Assembly: GCF_040907265.1 (NCBI RefSeq) | Contig: NZ_JBFOHP010000002.1 | Span: forward strand, 7,502,001-7,566,000 | Length of the DNA: 64,000 nucleotides | Direction of reading: 5' to 3' | Source: Streptomyces sclerotialus | Lineage (GTDB): Bacteria; Actinomycetota; Actinomycetes; Streptomycetales; Streptomycetaceae | Part shown: positions 40,946 through 49,353 of the stretch, in pieces | Position numbering within the stretch: the stretch's first letter is position 1 | Layout of the letters: the number at the start of each line of letters is the position of its first letter | Notes under the pieces: generated by a model | Seen by the model: only the letters and a program-made list of their open reading frames with translations | What the model was told of the DNA's origin: nothing | Database searches by the model: none | Made by a program: the position numbers and the translations under genes

Positions 40946-41977
40946 TTACCCCGCTCCCGGGCCGCGCCACCGTTCGAGGTGGCGCAGCAGCCGGTCGTAC
41001 TGCCGGGTACCCGCGTCGACGGCCAGGTGGGCGCCGCGCAGTACCTGGCAGATCTCGGCGGGCGTCAGCCGGGGGCGCTGGTCGCGCAGCCCCGCGGAGA
41101 GTTCCTCGCTGTGCCGGGGGTCGATGCGGGTGTGTGCGGTGAAGTAGAGGCGGGTGTCCTCGTCGTGCAGGCCCACCCGGTCCATGCCGGCCAGCAGCTG
41201 CCGGAAGTGCGGCTCGACCCAGCTCTCGAAGACGAAGAAGCAGCCGTAGGCGGCCTGGGTGCGGGACGGGCGGGTGAGCAGCGCGGTGAACAGATTGGAG
41301 GTGATCTTGGCGAACCACGGGTGCGCGTCGCGGTACCGGGCCAGTTCCTCCCAGCCGGCGGCGGAGCCGAGCTGGCGGCGCAGCCAGTAGGTGTGGAAGT
41401 TCTCCAGCCGGCCGCGGCCGCACTCGTCCCACAGGTTGGCGGCCGCGACCGCCTTCTGCCGGCCCTGGAGGCCCACGACCAGCAGCGCGACCTCGTCGTC
41501 CACGACTTCGTTGCGGATCAGCTCGCACCGTACGAAGTACTCGATCTGCGCGCGGGTGGCGTCCTCGGCCAGGTAGCGGAAGAGCGGGTGGCAGACGCCG
41601 GTGTTGTCGGCGGCCAGCGCGTCCAGGTGGTCGGCGGCCGCCTCCTGCCCGTCCGGTTCGGGTACCGGCGCCGGCGTGGCCCAGACGTCGATCAGTTCGC
41701 GTTCCAGTCGCGTGCGCGCCGCGAACAGCGCGATCTCCAGGTCGTCGTCACGGGAGCCGTTGGCCGGTCCGTCGCGGTAGCCCAGGGACCGGGAGCAGAG
41801 CGTGGCCAGGTGTTCGTGCAGGAACCTGCCGTGCGCCTCGGGGTCGGTGCGGAGCCGGGCCAGCCGCTCCGCCTGGACATCGGGCGGCGCGCTCAGGAAC
41901 CGGGCCAGCTCCGGGTCCAGCCCCTGGAACGGCCGTACCGGCGGCCAGTACAGGTCCTGGAGGGGCGGGGCGCTCAT
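40946..41977 (-). CDS. Heme-oxygenase-like diiron oxidase/oxygenase (iron-containing redox enzyme family)
   Basis: 343 residues, all helical. The C-terminal half shows the family's metal-binding pattern: RAQIEYFVRCEL (Glu146), NLWDECGRGRLENFH (Glu185, His195), FFVFESWVEPHF (Glu251) and FTAHTRIDPRHSEE (His282, Asp286, His289). Relatives include UndA-like decarboxylases and N-oxygenases in natural-product pathways. AGGGAGGAC precedes the ATG at 41977, whose ATGA overlaps the GMC stop. It probably performs an O2-dependent step late in the pathway of the operon. The exact reaction cannot be read from sequence; the residue assignment is by eye. Confidence 0.82.
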   Translation of the reverse strand: MSAPPLQDLYWPPVRPFQGLDPELARFLSAPPDVQAERLARLRTDPEAHGRFLHEHLATLCSRSLGYRDGPANGSRDDDLEIALFAARTRLERELIDVWATPAPVPEPDGQEAAADHLDALAADNTGVCHPLFRYLAEDATRAQIEYFVRCELIRNEVVDDEVALLVVGLQGRQKAVAAANLWDECGRGRLENFHTYWLRRQLGSAAGWEELARYRDAHPWFAKITSNLFTALLTRPSRTQAAYGCFFVFESWVEPHFRQLLAGMDRVGLHDEDTRLYFTAHTRIDPRHSEELSAGLRDQRPRLTPAEICQVLRGAHLAVDAGTRQYDRLLRHLERWRGPGAG

Positions 41978-43524
41978 CGGAGTCCTCCCTTCTCCGCGAC
42001 ACGCAGCGCGTTGGCGGCGATGGTCAGTCCGGGGTTGACGGCCGCCGACGACGGGAACCACGAGCTGTCGGCGATCCACAGGTTGGCCAGGTCGTGTGCC
42101 TTGCAGTCCGGGTCGACGACGCTGGTGGCCGGGTCGGTGCCGGCGACCGCGGTACCGCACTGGTGCGAGGTGACGTCGATGCCCATGTGCCGCGCCGACA
42201 CCAGCGGGTACCCGGCCCTGCGCATCATCCGGGCGGTCCTGCGCACCAGTTCGCGGTGGGGCGTGAGGTTCACCGGCCGCCGGCCGACCCGGATCGCGCC
42301 GTCCGGGCCGACCGTGACGCGGTTGCCGGGCGCCGGCAGGTCCTCGCTGGTGAGGTAGAGGTCGACGCTGTGCCGGGTGAGGAAGCCCAGCGCCGGGCCG
42401 GGCAGCCGGGGGTGGAGCCCCCGGGCGGTGGCGGGCTGGAGTTTGCCGAGGGTCTGGACGTTGCCCAGCGGGCCGTGCGCGCCGTTCGCCAGGTACCAGT
42501 CGTTCAGGCCCAGGGTCTTCTGGAACACCGTCTCGCTGGGGCGGCGGGGATCGACGGCGACGAGGAAGGTGCTGTTGTGCACCATGTAGTTGCGGCCGAC
42601 CTGCCCGGAGGAGTTCGCCTCACCTTCGGGCCGCCGGTTACGCGAACGCAGCAGCAGCGCCGCCGTGTTCACCGCGCCGCAGGCCAGTACGTAGCGGTCG
42701 GCGCGGATGCGGAGCTCCGTGCCGGCGTGCCGGGCGGCGGCCGCGGTCACCCGCCGCCCCGGCGCGTCCGTCAGCAGCCCGGTCACGACGGTGCGGGTGA
42801 GCAGGGACACGTTTCCCGAGGCCAGCGCGGGCCGCAGCGCGCACACGTCCGCATCGCTCTTGGCGCCCAGCAGGCAGGGGAAACCGTCACAGGTGGCGCA
42901 GCGCACGCAGGCCCCGCCCGGCCGCAGGTCGATGCCGGTGGGCAGGTCGAAGGGGGCCAGGCCCTGGGCGCGCAGCGCGTCGGCCAGCTCGGCGACGGCC
43001 GGCTCGTGCGGCACCGCGGGGTACGGGAAGCCGGCGGAGCGCCAGGGCTCGGTGGGGTCCTGTCCCGCCGTGCCGTGCACCCGGTAGAGCCGCTCGGCCG
43101 CCGCGTAGTACGGCTCCAGCTCCGCGTACGGGAACGGCCAGGCCCGCGAGACGCCCTCCGCGTGCTCCACAGGCCCGAAGTCGGCCTCTCGGAACCGCGG
43201 CAGGGTCGCGCCGAAGACCTTGGTGTTGCCGCCGACGTAGTAGTGGACGCCCGGCTGGAAGCGCCGTCCGGTGTCGGCGTCGTACCACGGCTCGGCGTTG
43301 CGGTACCGCTTCTCGGTGAAGACCGCGTGCGGCGACCAGTTCGCCGCCTCCCGGGGCAGGAAGTCGCCGCGCTCGACGACGAGGACCCGGGCGCCGGAGT
43401 CCCGCAGCGCGTAGGCCAGGGTCGCGCCGCCCATACCGGCCCCGATGACCGCGATGTCGCAGTCCACCTCGGGCCCGTCGGGGCGCAGCAGACCCGGCGG
43501 CTCCGGCGGGTACGTGGCGTTCAT
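41974..43524 (-). CDS. GMC family FAD-dependent oxidoreductase (1)
   Basis: 516 residues. FAD-binding GAGMGG (28-33) and VVERGDFLPRE are N-terminal; a Cys cluster (CVRCATCDGFPC) lies mid-protein. The C-terminal active site has SHQCGTA (His) and AAVNPGLTIAANAL (Asn-Pro), the canonical His/Asn pair of the choline dehydrogenase/glucose oxidase family. It should oxidise an alcohol to an aldehyde or ketone. It overlaps both neighbours by ATGA and follows AAGGAGG. In aminoglycoside pathways a GMC enzyme plus a class III aminotransferase converts CH2OH to CH2NH2, a useful analogy for this operon. Confidence 0.93.
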   Translation of the reverse strand: MNATYPPEPPGLLRPDGPEVDCDIAVIGAGMGGATLAYALRDSGARVLVVERGDFLPREAANWSPHAVFTEKRYRNAEPWYDADTGRRFQPGVHYYVGGNTKVFGATLPRFREADFGPVEHAEGVSRAWPFPYAELEPYYAAAERLYRVHGTAGQDPTEPWRSAGFPYPAVPHEPAVAELADALRAQGLAPFDLPTGIDLRPGGACVRCATCDGFPCLLGAKSDADVCALRPALASGNVSLLTRTVVTGLLTDAPGRRVTAAAARHAGTELRIRADRYVLACGAVNTAALLLRSRNRRPEGEANSSGQVGRNYMVHNSTFLVAVDPRRPSETVFQKTLGLNDWYLANGAHGPLGNVQTLGKLQPATARGLHPRLPGPALGFLTRHSVDLYLTSEDLPAPGNRVTVGPDGAIRVGRRPVNLTPHRELVRRTARMMRRAGYPLVSARHMGIDVTSHQCGTAVAGTDPATSVVDPDCKAHDLANLWIADSSWFPSSAAVNPGLTIAANALRVAEKGGLR

Positions 43525-45011
43525 CGCTGCCTCCTTGCAGGCCCTGTGGCGGGTGGGGTGAGGTACCGGGCGGCGATCTCGTGCGCGAAGGCCATGATCG
43601 TGCCCTGCGGGCTGACACCGGTCGGACCAGGCAGCACGGCGGCGTCGCACAGCCGCAGATTGCGGAAGCCGTACGGGCGGCCGTCCGGGCCGCACACCCC
43701 GCCGCTCCCGGCGGGCCCCATCGGGCACGACGCCATCGCGTGCACGGACACCAGGTCCCAGCCGCGCGGATCGGTCCGCCGCGCGAACTCCTCGGCGGCC
43801 CGGGCCGAGCCCAGCACGCCGGGCGCCGGCGGGTACAGCTCCACGGCCCCGGCCCGGAACAGCAGCCGTGCCGCGCGCACCAGCGCGAAGCGCAGCAGGT
43901 CCACGTCGTGCGCGGCGAGCCGGTGCCGCAGCACGGTCCCCGCGCCGGGGAGCCGGCCGATCCGTACCCGGCCCGTCATCCGCACCTGCACCGTGAAGAC
44001 CGCCACCCGCGCGAGGTCGGCCAGGAGCGCGTCGACCACCGCGGGGCCCTGCCGCACGAGCGCCGCCGCCAGCGAACCGGGCGTGAGGTTGGCGGCCATG
44101 ACGTGAATGCCCAGCCCGCTGAACTCGCCCACCTGGGCGGTGAAGATGGTGCCCCGCTCGGCATGGAGCGGCGAGCCGAAGCGGGCGGGCAGCCGCAGGT
44201 TCACGTGGAAGGCCATGCCGCGGCCCGCCGTCCGGCGGTGGATGCCGCTGCGCTGGAGGAGCGCCGCGCTCCCGACGGCCCCGGCGGCCAGGAAGACCGT
44301 ACGCGGCCGGTACCGCACCGGTGCGCCGTCCGGCCCCACCGCCCGTACGGTGTGCACCGTACCGCCGTCGTGGTCCAGCCGTACGACGCGTACGCCCGGC
44401 TCGATACGGGCGCCGTACCGCTCGGCTTCCGGCAGATAGGTCGTCGCCATGGTCCGCTTGGCGCCGGACGGGCAGCCCGTGGGGCAGCGGTTGCGGTGCG
44501 CGCAGCCTGGTGCCGCGCGTCGGGCGAGCGTCCAGCCCCAGCCCAGGCCCTCGGCGGCCGCCGCCAGCAGCCGGGAGTCCTCGTTGCCCGCACCGTGCCG
44601 CTGCGCGTCCACGGCCAGCCGGCGGGAGATCTCGCTGAGGTGCCCGGCGAGATGGCGGAGACGGTAGCCGTCGGTGCCGCGGGTCTCCGCCCACCGGTCC
44701 AGCAGCCCGGCCGGCGGCTCCCACAGCAGCCCGCCGTTGACCACGGTCGTGCCGCCCACGCAGCGGCCCTCGCCGTAGGGGATGACGGGGCGGCCGAAGA
44801 CGGGGGTGAGGCCCGCGTTGCGGTACAGCCGGCGCAGGCTGTCGGCCGGCGGCAGGGCGGCGAGCTCGGCGGTGGACACCCGCGGGCCTTCCTCCAGCAC
44901 CCGCGGGTGGCGGCCCGCCCGGGCCAGTTCCAGCGCTGCCACGGCCCCGCCCGCTCCCGAGCCGATGACCAGCGCGTCGCACTCGACGGTGCGCGGCGTA
45001 CGGCCGCTCAT
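43521..45011 (-). CDS. GMC family FAD-dependent oxidoreductase (2)
   Basis: 496 residues. FAD-binding GSGAGG (17-22) and GRCVGGTTVVNGG near residue 90. A Cys motif HRNRCPTGCPSGAK is followed by the substrate domain. The C-terminal half has VHAMASCPMG, where GMC enzymes carry the catalytic His, but the usual N-P-x-x-T is SPQGT, so the second catalytic residue is Ser. The type resembles long-chain alcohol oxidases, which carry an extra N-terminal helical domain; here that part may be the separate 137-residue protein encoded just upstream. GGGAG precedes the ATG at 45011, which overlaps the upstream stop by ATGA. Confidence 0.9.
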   Translation of the reverse strand: MSGRTPRTVECDALVIGSGAGGAVAALELARAGRHPRVLEEGPRVSTAELAALPPADSLRRLYRNAGLTPVFGRPVIPYGEGRCVGGTTVVNGGLLWEPPAGLLDRWAETRGTDGYRLRHLAGHLSEISRRLAVDAQRHGAGNEDSRLLAAAAEGLGWGWTLARRAAPGCAHRNRCPTGCPSGAKRTMATTYLPEAERYGARIEPGVRVVRLDHDGGTVHTVRAVGPDGAPVRYRPRTVFLAAGAVGSAALLQRSGIHRRTAGRGMAFHVNLRLPARFGSPLHAERGTIFTAQVGEFSGLGIHVMAANLTPGSLAAALVRQGPAVVDALLADLARVAVFTVQVRMTGRVRIGRLPGAGTVLRHRLAAHDVDLLRFALVRAARLLFRAGAVELYPPAPGVLGSARAAEEFARRTDPRGWDLVSVHAMASCPMGPAGSGGVCGPDGRPYGFRNLRLCDAAVLPGPTGVSPQGTIMAFAHEIAARYLTPPATGPARRQR

Positions 45012-45421
45012 GGCGTGACTCCCGTCGGGACGGAGGGCGGCACGGGCGGAAGCGGGTCCGCGCCCGGCACCAGACGGTCGGGGCCGCCGTCCAGCCCGCC
45101 GTACAGGGCCAGCGCCTCGGCGGCCCGCAGCAGCGGCCCGACCCCCCGCAGCCGCGCCAGCCGCTCGCTCCCGTATGCCAGCGACTCCCCGTCGCACCTG
45201 GTCACCCGCCGCCCGGTGGCCAGGAGGAACGCGAGCGGCACGAGGCGCAGGACGAGCCGGGCGGCGGCCAGGTACGGGCGCGGCCCGGCCCGCAGACTGC
45301 CCGCGACATGGGCAGTGGCGCGCGCCAGGACCGCGCGGTCCCGCAGTACGGGATGGCGCGCGGCCCACACCGCGGGCAGCCCGCTCGCCGTCAGCGCCCG
45401 CTCCACGGACGCGGCACTCAT
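45008..45421 (-). CDS. Small helical protein, possible accessory subunit of GMC oxidoreductase 2
   Basis: 137 residues with ATGA overlaps on both sides (45421 and 45011). It is Leu/Ala/Arg-rich and helical, with RLARLRGVGPLLRAAEALALYGGLD near residues 88-112. This resembles the helical segment (gluconate dehydrogenase subunit 3-like) that precedes the FAD domain in some long-chain alcohol oxidases. A split subunit is an inference from that weak likeness and from the position. It has no Cys motif or signal peptide. Codon use is normal, so it is a real gene. Confidence 0.75.
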   Translation of the reverse strand: MSAASVERALTASGLPAVWAARHPVLRDRAVLARATAHVAGSLRAGPRPYLAAARLVLRLVPLAFLLATGRRVTRCDGESLAYGSERLARLRGVGPLLRAAEALALYGGLDGGPDRLVPGADPLPPVPPSVPTGVTP

Positions 45422-46839
45422 CGCCGGACCGCCTTGTCCCTGGCGAACGCCGCCAGCAGGCGGGGCGCGCCCTGGTCCAGTACGGCGTCCAGCGCCGCCA
45501 GGAACACCTCGACCTCCTTGTCCCCGGCCACCAGCGGCGGCGAGACGATCAGCGGCAGGCCGTGGTTGGAGCCGTAGAACGTCAGCACGTCGTGCTCCCG
45601 GTACAGCGCGGCGATCACGGCCGCGGTGATCAGCTTCAGCCGCAGCCGCGGGTCCCGCGCGAAGGAGCCGGGCAGCAGCCGCAGCACCCGGTCCAGCGCT
45701 GGATGGCCGGCCCGCAGGAACACGCCGTGCAGCGCGCCCCGCCCGGCCGCGCCCGCGACCAGGCCCGGATGCCGCGCCGCGATCCGGGCCAGGCCGGCGG
45801 ACAGCTGCTCGCCGATCCGCACCGCACGCCCGGGATAGTCGTCCTCGACCGCGATCGCGACCGCCTCCAGTGCGGTGACGGTCTCCTCGCCGAAGCCGTA
45901 GTAGGTGGTGCTGTGCAGGGTGGCGTCGGTGAGGTTGTCGTACGCGGCCCGGAACAGCGGCTCGCGCGCGATGTAGCCGGAGATGGACGCCTTGCCGCCG
46001 CCGAAGGACTTGGAGGTGGTGAGCACGTCGGGGACGAGCCCCGGATGGCGCATGAAGTGGAACAGTGTCCCCGTCCTGCCCCAGCCGGTGTAGACCTCGT
46101 CGAAGACGAGCACGATGTCCCGCTCGGTGCACAGCCGCCGCACCTCGCGCAGGAACTCCCCGGAGCACTCGCGCAGCCCGGAGGCGCTGAACGGCTCCAG
46201 CACCACCGCGTACACATCGCTGCCGCCGTCCCCCGTGGTGTGCCGCTCCAGCGCGAGGACGAAGGAGGCGAGGTCGTCGTAGGCGAAGGCGTCGGTGCCC
46301 GGCAGGCCGGGATAGGGGAACGTCACCTCCGGCGAGGCGGTGAGGCTGCCCGCGCCGAGCAGCTTGCCGTGGAAGGCGATGTCGGAGTGGAGGACGGTGC
46401 CGCGGCGGCCGCGGTGGTACTTGTACGCCAGCTTCACCGCGCCCTCGACCGCCTCGGCCCCGGAGTTCGGGAAGTAGCCGATGTTCAGGTCGCCGGGCAG
46501 CAGCTGCGCGAGGTTGTGGGAGAGCGCGGCGACGTAGGGCGAGAGGAAGTTCTTGTGCACCTCCATCGCCTGGCGTTCGGCGAACCGGCGGCGCGCCGCG
46601 AGGATCCGCGGGTGGTTGTGCCCGTGGTTCAGCACGCCGATGCCGCCGGTGAAGTCCAGGATCCGCCGCCCGTCGCGCAGGGTGATCCAGCACCCCTCGG
46701 CACGCTCGGCCAGGTCGTGCCCGAAGCCGAAGGAGCCGAGCAGCGACACCTGGCTGCGGCTGACGTAACGGCGGTAGAGGCCGTGCACCTGACGAGGCGT
46801 CATGTGCAGGCAGTCCTCGGCGGTGAAGAGGTCAGTCAT
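45418..46839 (-). CDS. Class III PLP aminotransferase
   Basis: 473 residues. Signatures include FPNSGAEAVEGAVKLA (123-138), the Asp that holds the PLP ring nitrogen in VLVFDEVYTGWGRTG (243-257), and the PLP lysine in TTSKSFGGGK (Lys277). It is longer than typical ornithine aminotransferases and has an N-terminal extension of about 40 residues. It would aminate an aldehyde or ketone made by one of the GMC enzymes. Its start overlaps the FAD oxidoreductase gene by eight bases. Confidence 0.92.
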   Translation of the reverse strand: MTDLFTAEDCLHMTPRQVHGLYRRYVSRSQVSLLGSFGFGHDLAERAEGCWITLRDGRRILDFTGGIGVLNHGHNHPRILAARRRFAERQAMEVHKNFLSPYVAALSHNLAQLLPGDLNIGYFPNSGAEAVEGAVKLAYKYHRGRRGTVLHSDIAFHGKLLGAGSLTASPEVTFPYPGLPGTDAFAYDDLASFVLALERHTTGDGGSDVYAVVLEPFSASGLRECSGEFLREVRRLCTERDIVLVFDEVYTGWGRTGTLFHFMRHPGLVPDVLTTSKSFGGGKASISGYIAREPLFRAAYDNLTDATLHSTTYYGFGEETVTALEAVAIAVEDDYPGRAVRIGEQLSAGLARIAARHPGLVAGAAGRGALHGVFLRAGHPALDRVLRLLPGSFARDPRLRLKLITAAVIAALYREHDVLTFYGSNHGLPLIVSPPLVAGDKEVEVFLAALDAVLDQGAPRLLAAFARDKAVRR

Positions 46840-48229
46840 GGGCCGCTCCCGTGGTGAGCGGGGCGGGGTGCGCGGGCCGGGCCGCCGCCCGGACGCGGTC
46901 GGCGATCAGCCGGCCGGCCCGCTGCCCGCCCCGGAGGGCGTAGTTGGTGCCCCGGTCCTCGGGGAACACCTGGGCCATGCCGGCCAGGTAGAGACCCGGT
47001 ACGGGGCTCTCGGTGGCGGGGACGGTCCGCGAGTAGTGCCGGGTGATCACCGGCTGGGCGTGCTCCGCGCGCCACACGTGGTACCGGCGCACCCACTCCT
47101 CCCGGAACGCGGGGAACATCCGGCGCAGGTGCAGCAGGCTGTAGCGGTACACCTGGTCGTCCGGCATCCGGTACAGCCCCGCACCGGCCGGCAGGTACTT
47201 CGACAGGTAGACCACGTGGCGTCCCCCGTAGTGCCACGCCGGGTCGAGGTTGGTGTGCTCGATGACGCCGACGTAGGGGAAGCCGGGGTCGCTGACGTTG
47301 AGCCAGTAGGTGTCCGACAGCGGCCGGTCGTTCTCCAGCACCAGGCAGATGTTGGCCAGGTACCGGACCGCCGCGAGCTGCCGCCGCAGGCCCGGCACGG
47401 CCGGGTGGGCATCGTCCTGCCCGGCGAGGAGCGCGGCGGCGGGGCCGGGCGCCGTGGTCACCAGCACCCGCCGCGCCGCGTACCGCGTGCCGCCGGCCCG
47501 TACGCCGGTCACCCCGCCCGGCCCGGCCAGTACCTCCGTGACCGGGCAGGACGTACGGATCCGCACCCCCAGCCGGGCCAGCTCCGGCAGCCAGGCGGCC
47601 AGCAGCGCGCCGCAGCCGCCGCGCAGGTAGTACAGCACCTCGCGCCCCGCGCGGCTGCGGCTGCCGCCGCGCAGGTGCAGCTTGGTCCACATCCAGGTCG
47701 CGCCGACCTCGGGCGCGTACTCCCCGAACTTGCCCGCCAGCAGCGGCCGCCAGACCCGGTCGTACACCCGCCGCCCGGCCAGCCGCACCAGCCACTCCTC
47801 GGCCGTCAGCGCCTCCAGCTCCCGCCAGTGCCGGACCCGGCCGGCCCGCAGCACCGACCGGGCGAGCCGGAACCGGTCCACGACGGGCAGCGGCGCGAAC
47901 CGCGCCACGTCCAGCGGCGTGGACAGCCGGTGGATGCCGCCCGCGTGGTAGAAGCCGGTACGGCCCGCGTGCCGCTCGACGAGACCGCCGCAGCCCAGCT
48001 CGGCGCAGAGCCGGAAGACGTCGGTGTCGGAGGCGAACCAGTGGTGGTAGAAGCGCTCCAGCTGCCGCCCGCCGACCGTGAAGGTGCCCGCGAGCCCGCC
48101 CACCCGGTCGCCGGCCTCCAGGACCAGGCAGCGCAGCCCCGCCCGGCCCAGCTCGTGCGCCGCCGCGAGCCCGGTGAACCCGGCACCGACCACGACGACG
48201 TCCCACCCGTCCCCGGGCGCGGCGCTCAT
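46832..48229 (-). CDS. FAD-dependent amine-oxidase/UGM-like oxidoreductase
   Basis: 465 residues. GAGFTG (15-20) and LEAGDRVGGLAGTF form the FAD fold of the amine oxidase, protoporphyrinogen oxidase and UDP-galactopyranose mutase superfamily. FYHHWFASDT (near 60) and the C-terminal GLYLAGMAQVFPEDRGTNYALRGG are distinctive. From memory, similar proteins are often encoded beside GT2 and DegT genes of glycolipid clusters. It could dehydrogenate, desaturate or isomerise the growing product. It overlaps the GT2 gene by ATGA and the aminotransferase by eight bases. Confidence 0.88.
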   Translation of the reverse strand: MSAAPGDGWDVVVVGAGFTGLAAAHELGRAGLRCLVLEAGDRVGGLAGTFTVGGRQLERFYHHWFASDTDVFRLCAELGCGGLVERHAGRTGFYHAGGIHRLSTPLDVARFAPLPVVDRFRLARSVLRAGRVRHWRELEALTAEEWLVRLAGRRVYDRVWRPLLAGKFGEYAPEVGATWMWTKLHLRGGSRSRAGREVLYYLRGGCGALLAAWLPELARLGVRIRTSCPVTEVLAGPGGVTGVRAGGTRYAARRVLVTTAPGPAAALLAGQDDAHPAVPGLRRQLAAVRYLANICLVLENDRPLSDTYWLNVSDPGFPYVGVIEHTNLDPAWHYGGRHVVYLSKYLPAGAGLYRMPDDQVYRYSLLHLRRMFPAFREEWVRRYHVWRAEHAQPVITRHYSRTVPATESPVPGLYLAGMAQVFPEDRGTNYALRGGQRAGRLIADRVRAAARPAHPAPLTTGAAHD

Positions 48230-49287
48230 CGCGCCGTCCGGACGCGGGGCGTGAGCGGCCGTACGGTCCCGTCCTCCGGCACCTCCGGGGCCGCCGGGGT
48301 GCCGGTCTGCGGCGGGTGGCGCTCCAGCAGGACGTACGGCGGGCGGCCGCGCAGTTCGCGGTGGACCAGCCGCAGGTACTCGCCGAGCAGCCCGAGCAGC
48401 ACCGCCTCGCAGCCGAACGTCCAGGCCGCCAGCGGCAGCCGGTGGCGGCGTACGGCGGCGGTCATGGCCGCGCCGCCCAGCCAGGTGAGGCCGACGACGG
48501 CCGGCATCCGGGCGGGCGCGGGGGAGCAGGACACCAGGCCGCGGCGGGAGAGGTCGGCCATCTTCCGCAGCGAGTACTTCGAGCGGCCGGCCGGGCGCGC
48601 CGGCCGCTCGTACGCCACGCTCGTCTCCGGGAACCCCGCCCAGCACACCGAGCCCCGCAAGTACGGTTCCCCTTCGGGCAGTTCGGTGAGCAGCCGCACG
48701 ACGGACCGGTCCAGCAGCCGGAAGTCGCCGGTGTCCAGCGCCACCGGCTGGTCCGCGAGGGCGGCCAGCAGCCGGTAGTAGACGTGCGCGGTGACCACCT
48801 TGAAGCGGCTCTCCCCGGCCCGTGCGGTCCGCCGGGCCGACACCACCGACCAGCCGGCGCGCCACCGTTCGACCAGCTCGGGGATGAGCTCGGGCGGGTC
48901 CTGGAGGTCGGCGTCCATGGTGATCACCGCGTCCCCGGCCGCGGCGCGCAGTCCGGCGAGTATCGCCTGCTGGTGGCCGAAGTTCCGGGTCAGCCGGACG
49001 AGCCGGACCGCGGGGTCCCCGCCGGCGAGGGAGGTCAGCGTGTACCAGGTGCCGTCCTTGCTGCCGTCGTCGACGTAGACCACCTCGTGGGCGCAGTCCG
49101 GGAGGCGGCCCAGCGCGGCGGTGAGCCGCCGGTGGGTCCGGTCCAGCACCGCCTCCTCGTCGTAACACGGCACCACCACACTGATCAGCGGCGGCCGGCC
49201 GCCCTCCGCACCGGAGGCGCCGGACGTGCCGGACGCGCCGGAGGTACGCGGATTCCCCGGTACCGCCGGGAAGGGGATCGAGGTCAT
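48226..49287 (-). CDS. GT2 family glycosyltransferase (dolichol-phosphate mannose synthase/ArnC type)
   Basis: 353 residues. The GT-A domain has ISVVVPCYDEE (35-45), VVYVDDGSKDGT, and the metal site MDADLQDPPE. The region TGDFRLLDR and the loop PAGRSKYSLRKM are as in ArnC and polyprenyl-phosphate sugar synthases. About two membrane helices follow (WLGGAAMTAA, TFGCEAVLLGLLGEY). It probably places a sugar on a polyprenyl phosphate or other membrane lipid. An ArnB-like DegT aminotransferase gene lies 66 bases upstream, so the pair may handle an amino sugar. Confidence 0.92.
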   Translation of the reverse strand: MTSIPFPAVPGNPRTSGASGTSGASGAEGGRPPLISVVVPCYDEEAVLDRTHRRLTAALGRLPDCAHEVVYVDDGSKDGTWYTLTSLAGGDPAVRLVRLTRNFGHQQAILAGLRAAAGDAVITMDADLQDPPELIPELVERWRAGWSVVSARRTARAGESRFKVVTAHVYYRLLAALADQPVALDTGDFRLLDRSVVRLLTELPEGEPYLRGSVCWAGFPETSVAYERPARPAGRSKYSLRKMADLSRRGLVSCSPAPARMPAVVGLTWLGGAAMTAAVRRHRLPLAAWTFGCEAVLLGLLGEYLRLVHRELRGRPPYVLLERHPPQTGTPAAPEVPEDGTVRPLTPRVRTAR

Positions 49288-49353
49288 GTCGTCTCCTCAC
49301 GTACGTGCGGGGCACCGGCCGGGACGTGGGGCCGGGCCGGTGCCCGTCGTGCG

